Source: Paraburkholderia sp. DHOC27
GTDB lineage: Bacteria > Pseudomonadota > Gammaproteobacteria > Burkholderiales > Burkholderiaceae
Assembly (NCBI RefSeq): GCF_003429005.1
Contig: NZ_QVQV01000002.1
Coordinates: forward strand, 779,700 to 843,699
DNA length: 64,000 nucleotides
Direction: 5' to 3'
In this document: positions 47,650-57,748 of the stretch, one piece after another
Numbering within the stretch: the first letter of the stretch is position 1
Layout of the letters: each line of letters begins with the position of its first letter
The notes under the pieces: model-generated
Database searches by the model: none
Told to the model about the DNA's origin: nothing
Seen by the model: the letters and a program-made list of their open reading frames with translations, nothing else
Program-made: the position numbers and the translations under genes

Positions 47650-49062
47650 TTAGCGCGTCCAGCCCCAGAACATGAGCCACCAGGCACTATCGACGACCGC
47701 AAGCGCGGTGATGAACCATACCATTGCAAGGGCGCGCGGGAAAAGCCGCGCGCTGTAACGTCGCGCGACGAGCCACGCGAGCCAGGCACTCCACGCGTTG
47801 GCGATCACGAGGATCGCAATGCGCAGATCCGACGCCCACCACAACGGCACATGCTCGGCGCGCAATAGCGAGAGCGTAGTGGCCGACAGCCCCAGGAATA
47901 CCCCCGCGCCAGCAATCGGAATCAGGCCTTGCGCGAGATGATGCAGGCGCACCGCGCTGAAGCGGCCTAGCATGCGCGTTGCGCCCATCAGCAGCACGAG
48001 CAACGTGGTGCCATAGGCGAGCCCGGTGGCGAGAATGTAGCCGATCACCATGCTGCCATCGAGCCAGGAAAAGACGTCGTTCTGTTCAGGGTAATGCGTG
48101 AACACGAACCAGGGCGCGTTGGTGGCGAGCGGCCATGTGATGTCGTGATCGACCAGCCATGTCGCGAGCGCCATCTTCAACTGGATGAACCACGGCGAAC
48201 CGGTCCAATGAAATGCGCCAATTGCGATGCCAAGCAGACCGTAGAGAATCAGCGCGGTGTCCCATGCGCTGGCCTGCTTGTCGCCGAGTTCTACCACTTC
48301 CGAGGATGGCGCACGCCACGTCAACGCAATCGCATCGCGATGCCCGGCGCAGCGGCCGCACATGTGGCAGGCCGCGGCGCCCTTCATGTTGCGCAACGGC
48401 AGCAGCGGCGCACAGTTGATGGGGATCACGCGATGACCGTGCTCGCCCTCTTTGTATGAGCGGCGCCACGCGTCTTCATCAACCTTGTAGTGAAACGGCG
48501 CGAGCCGCGCCAGCAGCGAAAACACCCCGTTCACGGGGCACAGATATTTGCACCAGACGCGCTTTTCCCGGCCATATAGCAAGCCAATGATCATGGCCGC
48601 AAAGGTCGAACCGCCCAGCACCAGCAACACTGCCTTCGGGTATTGGTAGACGCTCACCATCTGACCGTAGATGGTGGTGAGGCCGAACGCGACGAAGGGC
48701 CAGCCGCCCCAGCGCATCCAGCGCGGGATCGCCCAGCCGCGGCCGTATTTGCTGGCGAATTCAGACAGCGCGCCTTCCGGGCACAGCACACCACACCAGA
48801 CGCGCCCCAGCATCACCATCGACAGCAGCACGAACGGCCACCAGATGCCCCAGAACACGAATTGCGCGGCGAGCGTCAGATTGCTCCACAGGTGCGCCGT
48901 GTCGTCGGGCAAGGGCGTGAAGGCGGGCACCAGAATCAGGAACGCGTACACCGCGACCACGACCCACTGGATACCGCGTAATGCCGCCCCGTGGCGCTGC
49001 ATCCACTGCCCCGCCGCCGCAAGCCGGCGCGCAGCGGCCGAGCGGTTCACGGCCTGATTCAT
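47650..49062 (-). CDS. ftrD: FtrD-like polyferredoxin membrane protein
   Basis: A 470-residue membrane protein with 4Fe-4S Cys motifs: GRVWCGVLCPEGALSEF, RVWCKYLCPVNGVFSL and CHMCGRCAGHRDA. It resembles NosR/RdxA-type ferredoxins and is the FtrD component of the FtrABCD ferrous iron system. Its start overlaps the ftrC stop by 4 bases (ATGA). It probably passes electrons for iron oxidation/reduction at the permease. Confidence 0.88.
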   Translation of the reverse strand: MNQAVNRSAAARRLAAAGQWMQRHGAALRGIQWVVVAVYAFLILVPAFTPLPDDTAHLWSNLTLAAQFVFWGIWWPFVLLSMVMLGRVWCGVLCPEGALSEFASKYGRGWAIPRWMRWGGWPFVAFGLTTIYGQMVSVYQYPKAVLLVLGGSTFAAMIIGLLYGREKRVWCKYLCPVNGVFSLLARLAPFHYKVDEDAWRRSYKEGEHGHRVIPINCAPLLPLRNMKGAAACHMCGRCAGHRDAIALTWRAPSSEVVELGDKQASAWDTALILYGLLGIAIGAFHWTGSPWFIQLKMALATWLVDHDITWPLATNAPWFVFTHYPEQNDVFSWLDGSMVIGYILATGLAYGTTLLVLLMGATRMLGRFSAVRLHHLAQGLIPIAGAGVFLGLSATTLSLLRAEHVPLWWASDLRIAILVIANAWSAWLAWLVARRYSARLFPRALAMVWFITALAVVDSAWWLMFWGWTR

Positions 49063-49904
49063 GCCGCGCGCCCCGCGGTTTGTTGCGTCGGCTTGCGGTT
49101 AGCGCGACGCACCAGCAGATAGACGACGAGCCAGTACGCCGCGTATGCGAGCAGATTCATCAGCGCCGGATGAGCGCGATAACCGGTCAGCGTGGCGACC
49201 AGTGAGCCAAAGGTGCTCGAATCGTCGAGTAGCGCCGAGGTGTTCCATAGTTGATCGACTAACGTAGGCAGGATTTCCTTGTCGATCAGTTTGTCGACGC
49301 CCGTCTGAAACAGCCCCGCGCCGAGGAACAGCAGCATGATTTCGGTGACGCGGAAAAAGAGCCGCCACGAAAAGAATTTGCCGCCGAGTTGCAGCACGTA
49401 AAACGTCAGGAATGCGAGACCCAGGCCAAGCAGGACCGCGACCATCTGACCAGCATCGACGTGGCCCGACTGGCCGAAACCGAGACCGTACAGGAAGATC
49501 ACCGTCTCGCTGCCTTCGCGGGCAATGGCCAACGCGACCAGCAACGCAATGCCCCACCAGTTCGAATCGCGCGTGCTCTTTTGCAGCGACTGTTCCATGT
49601 CGCGCTTGAGCGTGCGGCCATGCTGCTTCATCCACAGCACCATCTGCACGATCAGCACGCACGCGACCAGCACCATCGCGGTCTGGAAGTAGTCCTGTGC
49701 ATCGCCGGACAATACTTCGGTAAATCCGACCAGCGCGGCACCCAGCCCGATGGCCGCCAGAATGCCTAACGCCACGCCGGCCCACAGATAGGGCAAACCG
49801 CGGCGCGCGTCCTCGTCGCCATTCTTCAGCCACGCATACAGGATGCCGACGACCAGCAGCGCCTCGACGCTTTCCCGCCATACGATGAACAACACCTGAC
49901 CCAT
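49059..49904 (-). CDS. ftrC: FTR1-family iron permease FtrC
   Basis: A 281-residue, seven-segment iron permease. The two REXXE-type iron motifs are visible: WRESVEALL near the N-terminus and AREGSETVIFLYG in the middle. AGGAG precedes the ATG at 49904. With FtrA, FtrB and FtrD it imports iron across the inner membrane. Confidence 0.93.
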   Translation of the reverse strand: MGQVLFIVWRESVEALLVVGILYAWLKNGDEDARRGLPYLWAGVALGILAAIGLGAALVGFTEVLSGDAQDYFQTAMVLVACVLIVQMVLWMKQHGRTLKRDMEQSLQKSTRDSNWWGIALLVALAIAREGSETVIFLYGLGFGQSGHVDAGQMVAVLLGLGLAFLTFYVLQLGGKFFSWRLFFRVTEIMLLFLGAGLFQTGVDKLIDKEILPTLVDQLWNTSALLDDSSTFGSLVATLTGYRAHPALMNLLAYAAYWLVVYLLVRRANRKPTQQTAGRAA

Positions 49905-50050
49905 CGAACTTCTCCTACAGCCTTGAGAGGACCGCATGCCCGAAGCATTGCTTGATGCCGCAACGCATTCGTCCACGCCGTCCTGCTCCATTCCACTTTG
50001 CCGACCTGATTCGACGACCGCTTCGACTCTCGCGCTGCTACACGTCGCGA

Positions 50051-50383
50051 CTACTTGGCGACGATCACGCCCTGCGCCTGCTGATGGAAGTCGTCGAAAA
50101 ACTTGTATTCGCCCGGCGACAGCGGCGCGATGACGACGAACGAATCCGCGCCCGGCGCCAGCACTTTTTCCTTACGCAACTGGACGCTCTCGAACTCAGC
50201 CGCGCCCTTACCCGTATTGCGCACCTCGATCTTGATACGTTGCCCGGCCGGCACCTCGATGCGCGCCGGATTGAGCTTGCCGTCCGTCATTTCGAGCTTG
50301 AAGGTCGGCAAGTCGGCGGCGTGCGCGGCGCCGACGAGCGACGTCGTCATGGCCACGATTGCGATCTTTCGGTTGATTCTCAT
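50051..50383 (-). CDS. ftrB: FtrB cupredoxin-like periplasmic protein
   Basis: A 110-residue exported cupredoxin fold protein with signal peptide (KIAIVAMTTSLVGAAHA). The mature part TFKLEMTDGKLNPARIEVPAGQRIKI matches the family. Cupredoxin ligands are not all clear. GGAAGG precedes the ATG. It may oxidise ferrous iron for the permease. It lies 146 bases upstream of ftrC and 227 bases downstream of ftrA. Confidence 0.85.
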   Translation of the reverse strand: MRINRKIAIVAMTTSLVGAAHAADLPTFKLEMTDGKLNPARIEVPAGQRIKIEVRNTGKGAAEFESVQLRKEKVLAPGADSFVVIAPLSPGEYKFFDDFHQQAQGVIVAK

Positions 50384-50446
50384 TGGTCCTTCCAGAAAAC
50401 ACGGCGTGTTGTCACAGGCCATTGGCGCGCCGGATACGTCGCAGGA

Positions 50447-50527
50447 GCTTCACGCCTCGTCATGTCCGTGCGGATGTGTCGTTTGAGACGCACACGTTGC
50501 TTGCAAAGCGTGTGACGTGCGTGAAGC
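50447..50527. other. Nested inverted repeats in the ftrA-ftrB spacer
   Basis: Outer stem GCTTCACGC (50447-50455) pairs perfectly with GCGTGAAGC (50519-50527). Inside it, CACACG (50491-50496) pairs with CGTGTG (50509-50514). The 227-base spacer has no gene. A folded RNA element that sets relative ftrA/ftrB expression is possible. Confidence 0.4.
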
Positions 50528-50610
50528 GTGAACTGCATGCCGCGATGCTGCGCGCGGCTGCGCTTCGGCAGTCTGCTCCGCGGCGACGCTGGCCGCGCCA
50601 ATCAGTACAC

Positions 50611-51159
50611 TCAATACCCGCCTTTCTTGCCGATGCCGGCGTACGTAAAGTCGTATTCGAGCGTGAACGGCTTGAACCAGGGACCGACGCCGGTCTCCTT
50701 GTCGACGTGACGGCCAAACGCCATGTGGCCCATTTGCATGGGCGGTGCGATGAAGAGCTTGAGGTGATATTTGCCCGGACCTTGCAGCTTGACGTTGTCA
50801 CCGTAGTGCGGGCCGTCGTCGGCGACCATCGCCATCATGTCGCCCTTCTGCGTCTGCGAAGAACCAGCCTTCGTCAGCTCGTAGCTCACCTGCAGGTACG
50901 GCATCCAGTCGCCTTCGGCAAAACCCGTGGGGTTTTGCTTGACGGCGTGAATGTCGGCTTCCAGATGGACGTCCGAATCCGATGCCTTACGCATCATCCC
51001 TTCCGGTTCCATCGTGATCGGCTGCAGGTAGACCGCGCCGATTTCCATGCCGCCCTGGATCTGCTGCTTGCCGATGGGATATTCGGCGGCCGTAGCCGAG
51101 ACCGTCGCGAGCGCGGCGAGGGTCACGATGCCACTGCCGAGGAATGAAGAGACGCGCAT
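50611..51159 (-). CDS. ftrA: FtrA/P19-type periplasmic iron-binding protein
   Basis: A 182-residue exported protein of the P19 iron-uptake family. Signal peptide ends near ATAAE. Metal-ligand candidates: GGMEIGAVYLQP, HLEADIHA and APPMQMGHMAFGRHVD. AAGGAG precedes the ATG at 51159. A Fur-box candidate lies 93 bases upstream. It is the first gene of ftrABCD. Confidence 0.93.
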   Translation of the reverse strand: MRVSSFLGSGIVTLAALATVSATAAEYPIGKQQIQGGMEIGAVYLQPITMEPEGMMRKASDSDVHLEADIHAVKQNPTGFAEGDWMPYLQVSYELTKAGSSQTQKGDMMAMVADDGPHYGDNVKLQGPGKYHLKLFIAPPMQMGHMAFGRHVDKETGVGPWFKPFTLEYDFTYAGIGKKGGY

Positions 51160-51589
51160 TGAAACTCCTTGTTTTTCGAAGACCTGATAACGGATCGGGC
51201 TGAAAACGGGGCAATTCGTTCCATGCAAATTGATTGCATTCAATTACCAACGATAATGCGAACCATTCTCAATATTGCTCGAAGTTTAGCATTCTTTGGC
51301 ATCAAGGACAAACTGGGCAGGGATGGAAGCCTTGTGGGGTATGGGGTTTTGTGTGCCGAGGTGGTGTAAGGCGCATCAGCACGCGGCATCAGAAATAGAT
51401 TACAGAAAGCCGTGTTTGGGGGACTGAGTGAAAGGTAGAGCTTGGGCGGGTGGGGTTTGAGCGAGGCGTAGGGATGGAGGGACTGGCTTGTGATGCTAGG
51501 GCGTGGCTTGGGCTTGGGCCGCGGCTGCGGCAAAGACTTCAGGCCGAAGCGGGCTCAACCACCCCGCTCCGCCCCCGCCCCAATCTGCG
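51160..51589. other. Intergenic region upstream of ftrA and downstream of uvrB
   Basis: This 430-base gap contains the Fur box at 51252-51270 and G-rich low-complexity sequence around 51440-51540 (repeats of CTTGGGCTTGGG type). I see no gene. Confidence 0.5.
51252..51270. promoter_or_regulatory. Fur box upstream of ftrA
   Basis: GATAATGCGAACCATTCTC matches the 19-base Fur consensus at about 15 of 19 positions. It is in the presumed promoter of the ftrABCD operon, 93 bases before ftrA. Iron-dependent repression is inferred. Confidence 0.65.
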
Positions 51590-53683
51590 TCAGTTCGTCC
51601 CAGTCAAATGATCGCCGACATTCGCCCCAAACACGCGCTCGCGCAGCAGCGCCAACTGGTCACGCGTCTGAGCCGCCTTTTCGAATTCCAGATTCTTGGC
51701 GTGCTCCATCATCTGTTTCTCGAGGCGCTTGAGTTCCTTGGCCAACTGCTTCTCGGACATGTCCTCGAACTTGGCGCGCTGTTGCTGCTCCTTGAGTTCG
51801 GCACGTGCCTCGTCGACGTTGTACACCCCGTCGATGATGTCCTTGATGCGCTTGACCACCCCACGCGGCGTGATGCCCATCTTCTCGTTGAAAGCGATCT
51901 GCTTCGTGCGACGGCGCTCGGTCTCATCAATTGCGCGACGCATCGAATCCGTAATGCGGTCCGCATACAGAATGGCGCGGCCGTTCACATTGCGCGCCGC
52001 CCGGCCGATAGTCTGGATCAGCGAACGCTCGGCGCGCAGGAAACCCTCCTTGTCCGCGTCCAGAATCGCCACCAGCGAGACCTCGGGAATGTCGAGCCCT
52101 TCGCGCAGCAGGTTGATCCCGACCAGCACGTCGAAGGTGCCAAGCCGCAGATCGCGGATGATTTCAACCCGCTCGACCGTGTCGATGTCGCTGTGCAGAT
52201 AACGCACCTTGACGCCGTGGTCCGCGAGAAACTCGGTCAACTGTTCGGCCATGCGCTTGGTTAGCACCGTAACCAGCACGCGGTCGCCCGCCTTCACGCG
52301 TTCGTTGATCTCGGACAACACGTCATCAACCTGGGTACGCGCCGGACGCACCTCGATCTCAGGATCCACGAGGCCGGTAGGACGCACCAGTTGCTCGGCC
52401 ACCTGCCCGGCCGTCTTCTGCTCGTAGTCCGCAGGCGTGGCCGAGACGAACACCACCTGGCGCATCTTGCGCTCGAATTCGTTGAACTTGAGCGGCCGGT
52501 TGTCCAGCGCGGACGGTAGGCGGAAACCGTAGTCGACCAGATTTTCCTTACGCGCGCGGTCGCCGTTGTACATGCCGTTCAACTGGCCAATCAGCACGTG
52601 CGATTCATCCAGCAGCATCAGCGCGTCAGTGGGCAGATAGTCGACGAGCGTCGGCGGCGGCTCGCCGGGCGCAGCGCCCGAAAAGTGCCGCGAGTAGTTC
52701 TCAATGCCCTTGCAGAAGCCCAGTTCCTGGAGCATTTCCAGATCGAAGCGGGTGCGTTGCTCGAGGCGCTGCGCCTCCACCAGCTTGCCGCCCTGATAGA
52801 AAAACTCGAGCCGCTCGCGCAGTTCCGCCTTGATGGTTTCGACGGCGCGCATCACGGTCTCGCGCGGCGTCACATAGTGCGACGACGGATACACGGTGAA
52901 GCGCGGAATCTTCTGACGCACGCGTCCGGTAAGTGGATCGAACAGTTGCAGCGTTTCCACTTCGTCGTCGAACAATTCAACGCGCACGGCCATTTCCGCA
53001 TGCTCGGCCGGGAAGATGTCGATCGTGTCACCACGTACGCGAAACGCGCCGCGTTGGAACTCGGTTTCGTTGCGGCTGTACTGCATCGCAATCAGACGCG
53101 CGATGATGTCGCGCTGGCCGAGTTTGTCGCCGGTGCGCAGCGTCAGAATCATCTGATGATATTCGGACGGATTACCGATACCGTAAATCGCGGACACCGT
53201 TGCCACAATCACCACGTCGCGACGCTCCATTAGACTCTTGGTGGCCGACAGCCGCATCTGCTCGATGTGCTCGTTGATCGAAGAATCCTTCTCGATAAAC
53301 AGATCGCGCTGCGGGACGTAGGCTTCCGGCTGATAGTAGTCGTAGTACGAGACGAAGTACTCGACGGCATTGCGCGGAAAGAACTCGCGGAACTCCGAGT
53401 AGAGCTGCGCCGCGAGCGTCTTGTTCGGCGCGAACACAATGGCCGGCCGGCCAAGCCGCGCGATGGTGTTGGCCATCGTGAAGGTCTTGCCGGAGCCGGT
53501 CACGCCGAGCAAGGTCTGAAACGACAGACCGTCTTCGACGCCTTCGCAGAGCGTGTCGATGGCGGTGGGCTGGTCGCCGGCGGGCGGGTACGGCTGGTAA
53601 AGCTGAAACGGCGAGCCTTCGAACGTCACGAATTTCGACTCGTCGAGGGCGTCGTTGACTTCAGTCAGATGATGTTCGGACAT
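51590..53683 (-). CDS. uvrB: Excinuclease ABC subunit B
   Basis: A 697-residue UvrB, the helicase/damage-verification subunit of nucleotide excision repair. Walker A GVTGSGKT is at residues 60-67, the beta-hairpin region is [16 protein letters not shown] box is [11 protein letters not shown], the C-terminal UVR motif is [34 protein letters not shown]. Start at 53683 (MSEHHLTE) is chosen because the further upstream TTG has no family support. No LexA box was seen near it. Confidence 0.97.
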   Translation of the reverse strand: MSEHHLTEVNDALDESKFVTFEGSPFQLYQPYPPAGDQPTAIDTLCEGVEDGLSFQTLLGVTGSGKTFTMANTIARLGRPAIVFAPNKTLAAQLYSEFREFFPRNAVEYFVSYYDYYQPEAYVPQRDLFIEKDSSINEHIEQMRLSATKSLMERRDVVIVATVSAIYGIGNPSEYHQMILTLRTGDKLGQRDIIARLIAMQYSRNETEFQRGAFRVRGDTIDIFPAEHAEMAVRVELFDDEVETLQLFDPLTGRVRQKIPRFTVYPSSHYVTPRETVMRAVETIKAELRERLEFFYQGGKLVEAQRLEQRTRFDLEMLQELGFCKGIENYSRHFSGAAPGEPPPTLVDYLPTDALMLLDESHVLIGQLNGMYNGDRARKENLVDYGFRLPSALDNRPLKFNEFERKMRQVVFVSATPADYEQKTAGQVAEQLVRPTGLVDPEIEVRPARTQVDDVLSEINERVKAGDRVLVTVLTKRMAEQLTEFLADHGVKVRYLHSDIDTVERVEIIRDLRLGTFDVLVGINLLREGLDIPEVSLVAILDADKEGFLRAERSLIQTIGRAARNVNGRAILYADRITDSMRRAIDETERRRTKQIAFNEKMGITPRGVVKRIKDIIDGVYNVDEARAELKEQQQRAKFEDMSEKQLAKELKRLEKQMMEHAKNLEFEKAAQTRDQLALLRERVFGANVGDHLTGTN

Positions 53684-54080
53684 GGGAGCGGCACCGGGCC
53701 TGGGCAAAGGATCATTCTAGCGGTTTGCGGGATCGCGGGCGGCGGCGGGGCACGCGCACGACACTGCTGTCGAGGCCGGACGATCGGGAAACCGGCGGGC
53801 TGCGAAAGCCCTTGCCGGTGTGCCCTGCCGCCCTGCTGCGCGGGGATGGCGAGATTCCGCCTGCGCATCGGAAGTGGAGCCAAAGCGCTGTTTTTCAAGC
53901 AAATAATCCCCATCGGAGCGCGCGGGATCCCGAAAAACGTGCCGGGATTCGCTACAATGGCAAGCTGTGCTCGCCGCTGCCCTCCGCGATCCGGTCCACA
54001 CGTCCCGCACATCGCGCCGGCTAGCCGCCGGGCCGCAGCCCTGCCTGAGCCGTCCCTCTTTTCACTACTGCCGAACCATC
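53684..54080. other. Intergenic region between uvrB and the aminotransferase
   Basis: A 397-base gap between divergent genes. A TACAAT at 53953-53958 could be a -10 for the aminotransferase. No operator, repeat or gene is visible beyond that. Confidence 0.4.
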
Positions 54081-55280
54081 ATGTCTCTGTTCTCCGCCGT
54101 CGAACTTGCTCCCCGCGACCCGATCCTGGGCCTGAACGAAGCTTTCAATGCAGATGCACGTACCACCAAGGTCAATCTTGGCGTGGGCGTCTACTTCAAC
54201 GAAGAAGGCAAGATTCCGCTGCTGCGCGCCGTGCGCGACGCGGAGAAGGCACGCGTCGAAGCGGCGCTGCCGCGCGGCTATTTGCCCATTGAAGGCATTG
54301 CCGCCTACGATGCGGCCGTGCAGAAACTGCTGCTCGGCAACGACTCGCCGCTGATCGCCGCGGGTCGCGTGGTGACCGCGCAGGCGCTGGGCGGCACGGG
54401 CGCGCTGAAGATCGGCGCGGACTTCCTGAAGCGTGTCAATCCGGCTGCGAAGGTCGCCATCAGCGACCCGAGCTGGGAAAACCACCGCGCGTTGTTCGAA
54501 AGCGCGGGCTTCGAAGTGGTGTCGTATCCCTACTACGACGCGGCAACCCACGGCGTGAACTTCGAAGGCATGTTGGCGGCGCTCAATGGCTACGCGGCTG
54601 GCACGGTCGTGGTGCTGCACGCCTGCTGCCACAACCCGACCGGCGTCGACCTGACGGCTGCCCAGTGGCAACAGATCGTCGAAGTCGTGAAGGCGCGCCA
54701 ACTGGTGCCGTTCCTCGACATCGCCTATCAGGGCTTTGGCGACAACATCGAAGCGGATGCCGCAGCAGTACGTCTGTTTGCACAGGCTGAACTGAACGTG
54801 TTCGTGTCGTCGTCGTTCTCGAAGTCGTTCTCGCTATACGGCGAGCGCATTGGTGCACTGTCCATCATCACCGGCAGCAAGGAAGAAGCTGCGCGCGTGC
54901 TGTCGCAACTCAAGCGCGTCATCCGCACGAACTATTCGAACCCGCCCACGCACGGCGGCTCGGTGGTCGCGGCAGTGCTCGGTTCGCTTGAACTGCGCGC
55001 TACGTGGGAATCGGAACTCGGCGAAATGCGCGATCGTATCCGCGCCATGCGCAATGGTCTGGTGGAACGTCTGAAGGCAAGCGGCGTGGACCGCGACTTC
55101 AGCTTCGTGAACGCACAGCGTGGCATGTTTTCGTACTCGGGTCTGACTTCTCCGCAAGTGGATCGCCTGCGTGAAGAATTCGGTATTTATGCGGTGAGCA
55201 CGGGTCGCATCTGCGTGGCCGCGCTGAACACCCGCAACCTCGATGTCGTGGCTAACGCGATTGCTCACGTTTTGAAGTAA
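54081..55280 (+). CDS. tyrB: Aromatic amino acid aminotransferase (TyrB/AspC family)
   Basis: A 399-residue class I aminotransferase. The opening FSAVELAPRDPILGLNEAF is typical, CHNPTGVDLT is the PLP-pocket motif, the Schiff-base Lys is in SSSFSKSFSLYGERIG, and Arg of the substrate pocket is in STGRICVAALN. It transfers amino groups between aromatic amino acids or aspartate and 2-oxoglutarate. The terminator at 55350-55386 follows. Confidence 0.95.
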   Translation: MSLFSAVELAPRDPILGLNEAFNADARTTKVNLGVGVYFNEEGKIPLLRAVRDAEKARVEAALPRGYLPIEGIAAYDAAVQKLLLGNDSPLIAAGRVVTAQALGGTGALKIGADFLKRVNPAAKVAISDPSWENHRALFESAGFEVVSYPYYDAATHGVNFEGMLAALNGYAAGTVVVLHACCHNPTGVDLTAAQWQQIVEVVKARQLVPFLDIAYQGFGDNIEADAAAVRLFAQAELNVFVSSSFSKSFSLYGERIGALSIITGSKEEAARVLSQLKRVIRTNYSNPPTHGGSVVAAVLGSLELRATWESELGEMRDRIRAMRNGLVERLKASGVDRDFSFVNAQRGMFSYSGLTSPQVDRLREEFGIYAVSTGRICVAALNTRNLDVVANAIAHVLK

Positions 55281-55349
55281 GACTGCACGCATGGCGGCGC
55301 GGATTCGCGCTGCCACTTTCAGCGTTTGCGCTTGAGCCGCTGATTGAAA

Positions 55350-55386
55350 AAAACGGCGCCCTTCGTTTGAAGGGCGCCGTTTTTGT
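55350..55386 (+). terminator. Factor-independent terminator after tyrB
   Basis: Stem 55350-55364 (AAAACGGCGCCCTTC) pairs with 55369-55383 across a 4-base loop, then T-rich sequence. It may also serve the convergent patatin gene, because both strands show A- and T-runs. Confidence 0.9.
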
Positions 55387-55458
55387 TTGGCTTTGCGTTT
55401 GCCACGTTTACGTTAGATCAAAAGACCCACATCGACGCCTGCTAATCAACGCATCACT

Positions 55459-56697
55459 TCAACGCATGTCGCGGTGGATGTCGTGTGTCACGAACCCTGA
55501 ATCGTTTTGCGGCATTGCCAGCCAGTCGGGTTGAGCGAGTGATGCGCGAATATCCTCCAAGCCGCTTTCCCAATGTTCGCGCATGGTGGACAGGCCAAAC
55601 TGAAAGTCCTTGAAATGCCCTTCGTACTCCTTCTGCCGGTAGATCAGATGGATGACGTTGTAGCGTTTCGAACACGACAGTTCATCGGCCAGCTTGCACC
55701 AGGGATCGTCACGATGCTCCGGCGCCACGCGGTCGAGCACTTCCCGCAACACATGCCTGAAACGCTGCGAACGCTGCAGCATGTCAGTCACGAGACGCGT
55801 GCGGCTCGAATACTGAATGTCCTTCATGCGGCCCTGCACGTCGGTGATATTGTCCGGCACCGGCCCGATCGCACTCCACAGGTCCACCTGGAAGGCGAGC
55901 GTGTCACGACGCGGCGTGGTTTGTATCACCTCGTAGAGCGGCGTGTTCGACATCAAGCCGCCGTCCCAGTAGTACTGCCCGTCGATTTCCATTGCGCCAA
56001 AGCCGGGCGGCAACGAGCCCGACGCCATGAAATGCTCCGGCCGCAGTTTCATGTGGGTATTGTCGAAGTAGGCGAAGTTGCCCGATCCGACGTTCACCGC
56101 GCCAATCGACACGCGCGTTTCGCCCGAATTGATGCGGTCGAAATCGCAGAGCTTTTCGAGCGTCGCCTTCATTGGCGACGTGTCGTAGTAACTGGCGTTC
56201 TGCGGTGGCCCTGAAACCGTGGGCAACGGCGGCGGAAAGCGCGGCACAAAGAACCCTTTCTGCCCCTGGACGATTGCACCTGCGGCCTGCATGGCGGTGA
56301 ATGCCTTGCGCACCGTGTCCGAAGAATCGAACAGCGTGTGTTCGAGAAACGGCGGCAAAGGCGGCGCAAAAGCCGGTTGACAAATGGTCTCCCAGAATTC
56401 GAGCAGCCGCCCCACGCGATGCTCCGGCGCATTGCCGGCAATGATCGCCGTATTCAGGGCTCCGATTGAAATGCCTGCGATCCAGTTTGGCTGGATGCCA
56501 CGCTCGGAAAGCCCCTGAAACACACCCGCCTGATAGGCGCCGAGCGCGCCGCCACCTTGCAGCATCAGTGCAATGGTTTCGTACTGCGGCAAGTGAATGG
56601 GATGGCTGGCGCGAACGCCCGCCGCTGCGCCGGCCTGCTCGCCATCCCCGAGATCGGGGGTGCCGGCACGCGCCTGCTTGACATGGGGTTGCGCCAT
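55459..56697 (-). CDS. Patatin-like phospholipase with DUF3734-type C-terminus
   Basis: A 412-residue patatin-like hydrolase. The oxyanion loop GGGALGAY is at residues 48-55, nucleophile Ser77 in GISIG, and the catalytic Asp in YWDGGLMSN. The C-terminal region (YNVIHLIYRQKEYEGHFKDFQFG) matches the DUF3734 extension. AAGGAGG precedes the ATG. It lies 10 bases after the 3-hydroxybutyrate dehydrogenase stop on the same strand, so co-transcription suggests a lipid or PHB-granule role. Confidence 0.9.
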   Translation of the reverse strand: MAQPHVKQARAGTPDLGDGEQAGAAAGVRASHPIHLPQYETIALMLQGGGALGAYQAGVFQGLSERGIQPNWIAGISIGALNTAIIAGNAPEHRVGRLLEFWETICQPAFAPPLPPFLEHTLFDSSDTVRKAFTAMQAAGAIVQGQKGFFVPRFPPPLPTVSGPPQNASYYDTSPMKATLEKLCDFDRINSGETRVSIGAVNVGSGNFAYFDNTHMKLRPEHFMASGSLPPGFGAMEIDGQYYWDGGLMSNTPLYEVIQTTPRRDTLAFQVDLWSAIGPVPDNITDVQGRMKDIQYSSRTRLVTDMLQRSQRFRHVLREVLDRVAPEHRDDPWCKLADELSCSKRYNVIHLIYRQKEYEGHFKDFQFGLSTMREHWESGLEDIRASLAQPDWLAMPQNDSGFVTHDIHRDMR

Positions 56698-56707
56698 GAC
56701 CGCCTCC

Positions 56708-57505
56708 TTATTGCATGAACCAGCCGTGGCTCACAATGAAGGATTGGCCGGTCAATGCCGCGCTCGGGAAGGTGGACAGGAACAGCACGGTTTGAGCGAC
56801 GTCTTCGACGGTGGTGAAGATGCCGTCCACGGTGCCGCCCAGCATGACGTTGCGAATCACCTCTTCCTCGCTGATGCCGAGTTCCTTGGCCTGCTCGGGA
56901 ATCTGCTTGTCGACGAGCGGTGTGCGCACGAAACCGGGGCAAACCACGTGCGAACGGACGTTGTGTTTTGCGCCCTCTTTCGCCAGCACGCGCGCGAGGC
57001 CCAGCAACGCATGCTTGGCCGCGACGTAAGCCGACTTGAGCGGCGACGCTTCGTGCGAGTGCACGGAACCCATGTAGATGACGATGCCGCCGCGGTCGTC
57101 CTTGTACATGTGCTTCAAGGCTGCCTTGGTGGTGAGGAACGCGCCGTCCACGTGGATGGCCTGCATCTTCTTCCAGTCGGAAAACGAATAGTTTTCGATG
57201 GGATTGACGATCTGGATACCGGCATTTGAAATCAGAATGTCAACTGAGCCGAGTTCCGCGGCCACCTTGTCGATACCCTGATTGACGGCCTCTTCGTTGG
57301 TGACGTCCATCGCCACGCCGATCGCCTTGCCGCCGGCCTGCTTGATTTCCTGCGCAACCGCGTTAGCACCGTCCTGGTTCAGGTCGGCGATGGCAACCGC
57401 CGCGCCGGCTGCGGACAAGGTCAGCGCGATCTCCTTGCCGATCCCGCTCGCAGCGCCCGTAACCACTGCAACCTTGCCATTCAGATTCGTGTTTTGTGAC
57501 GACAT
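56708..57505 (-). CDS. bdhA: 3-hydroxybutyrate dehydrogenase
   Basis: A 265-residue SDR. NAD motif TGAASGIG at residues 16-23, [21 protein letters not shown] and [20 protein letters not shown] are 3-hydroxybutyrate-dehydrogenase marks, with the catalytic Tyr/Lys in YVAAK and the C-terminal [10 protein letters not shown] (WxxQ). It oxidises 3-hydroxybutyrate from PHB breakdown to acetoacetate. GGAGG precedes the ATG. First gene of the two-gene operon. Confidence 0.94.
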   Translation of the reverse strand: MSSQNTNLNGKVAVVTGAASGIGKEIALTLSAAGAAVAIADLNQDGANAVAQEIKQAGGKAIGVAMDVTNEEAVNQGIDKVAAELGSVDILISNAGIQIVNPIENYSFSDWKKMQAIHVDGAFLTTKAALKHMYKDDRGGIVIYMGSVHSHEASPLKSAYVAAKHALLGLARVLAKEGAKHNVRSHVVCPGFVRTPLVDKQIPEQAKELGISEEEVIRNVMLGGTVDGIFTTVEDVAQTVLFLSTFPSAALTGQSFIVSHGWFMQ

Positions 57506-57748
57506 TCAGAGCCTCCATACGGTTGATGAGCAATGAGACCACGACGCGCATGCGGCGTGAAGCTGACCAGACGGCATAGGCCATTCGGCCGAATGCTGCA
57601 CTGCGGCCAACTTTGCTATTGTGCATGAAGCCCGTGACACGTAGCGGTAAACCGCGCATCCCCTCTTATCTCTTAAACTGTCAGTTTCCACGGCCTGATC
57701 TTGCCGACAGGCGCGGATGCCTACCGATCACCTTGCAAGGAGAAATGC

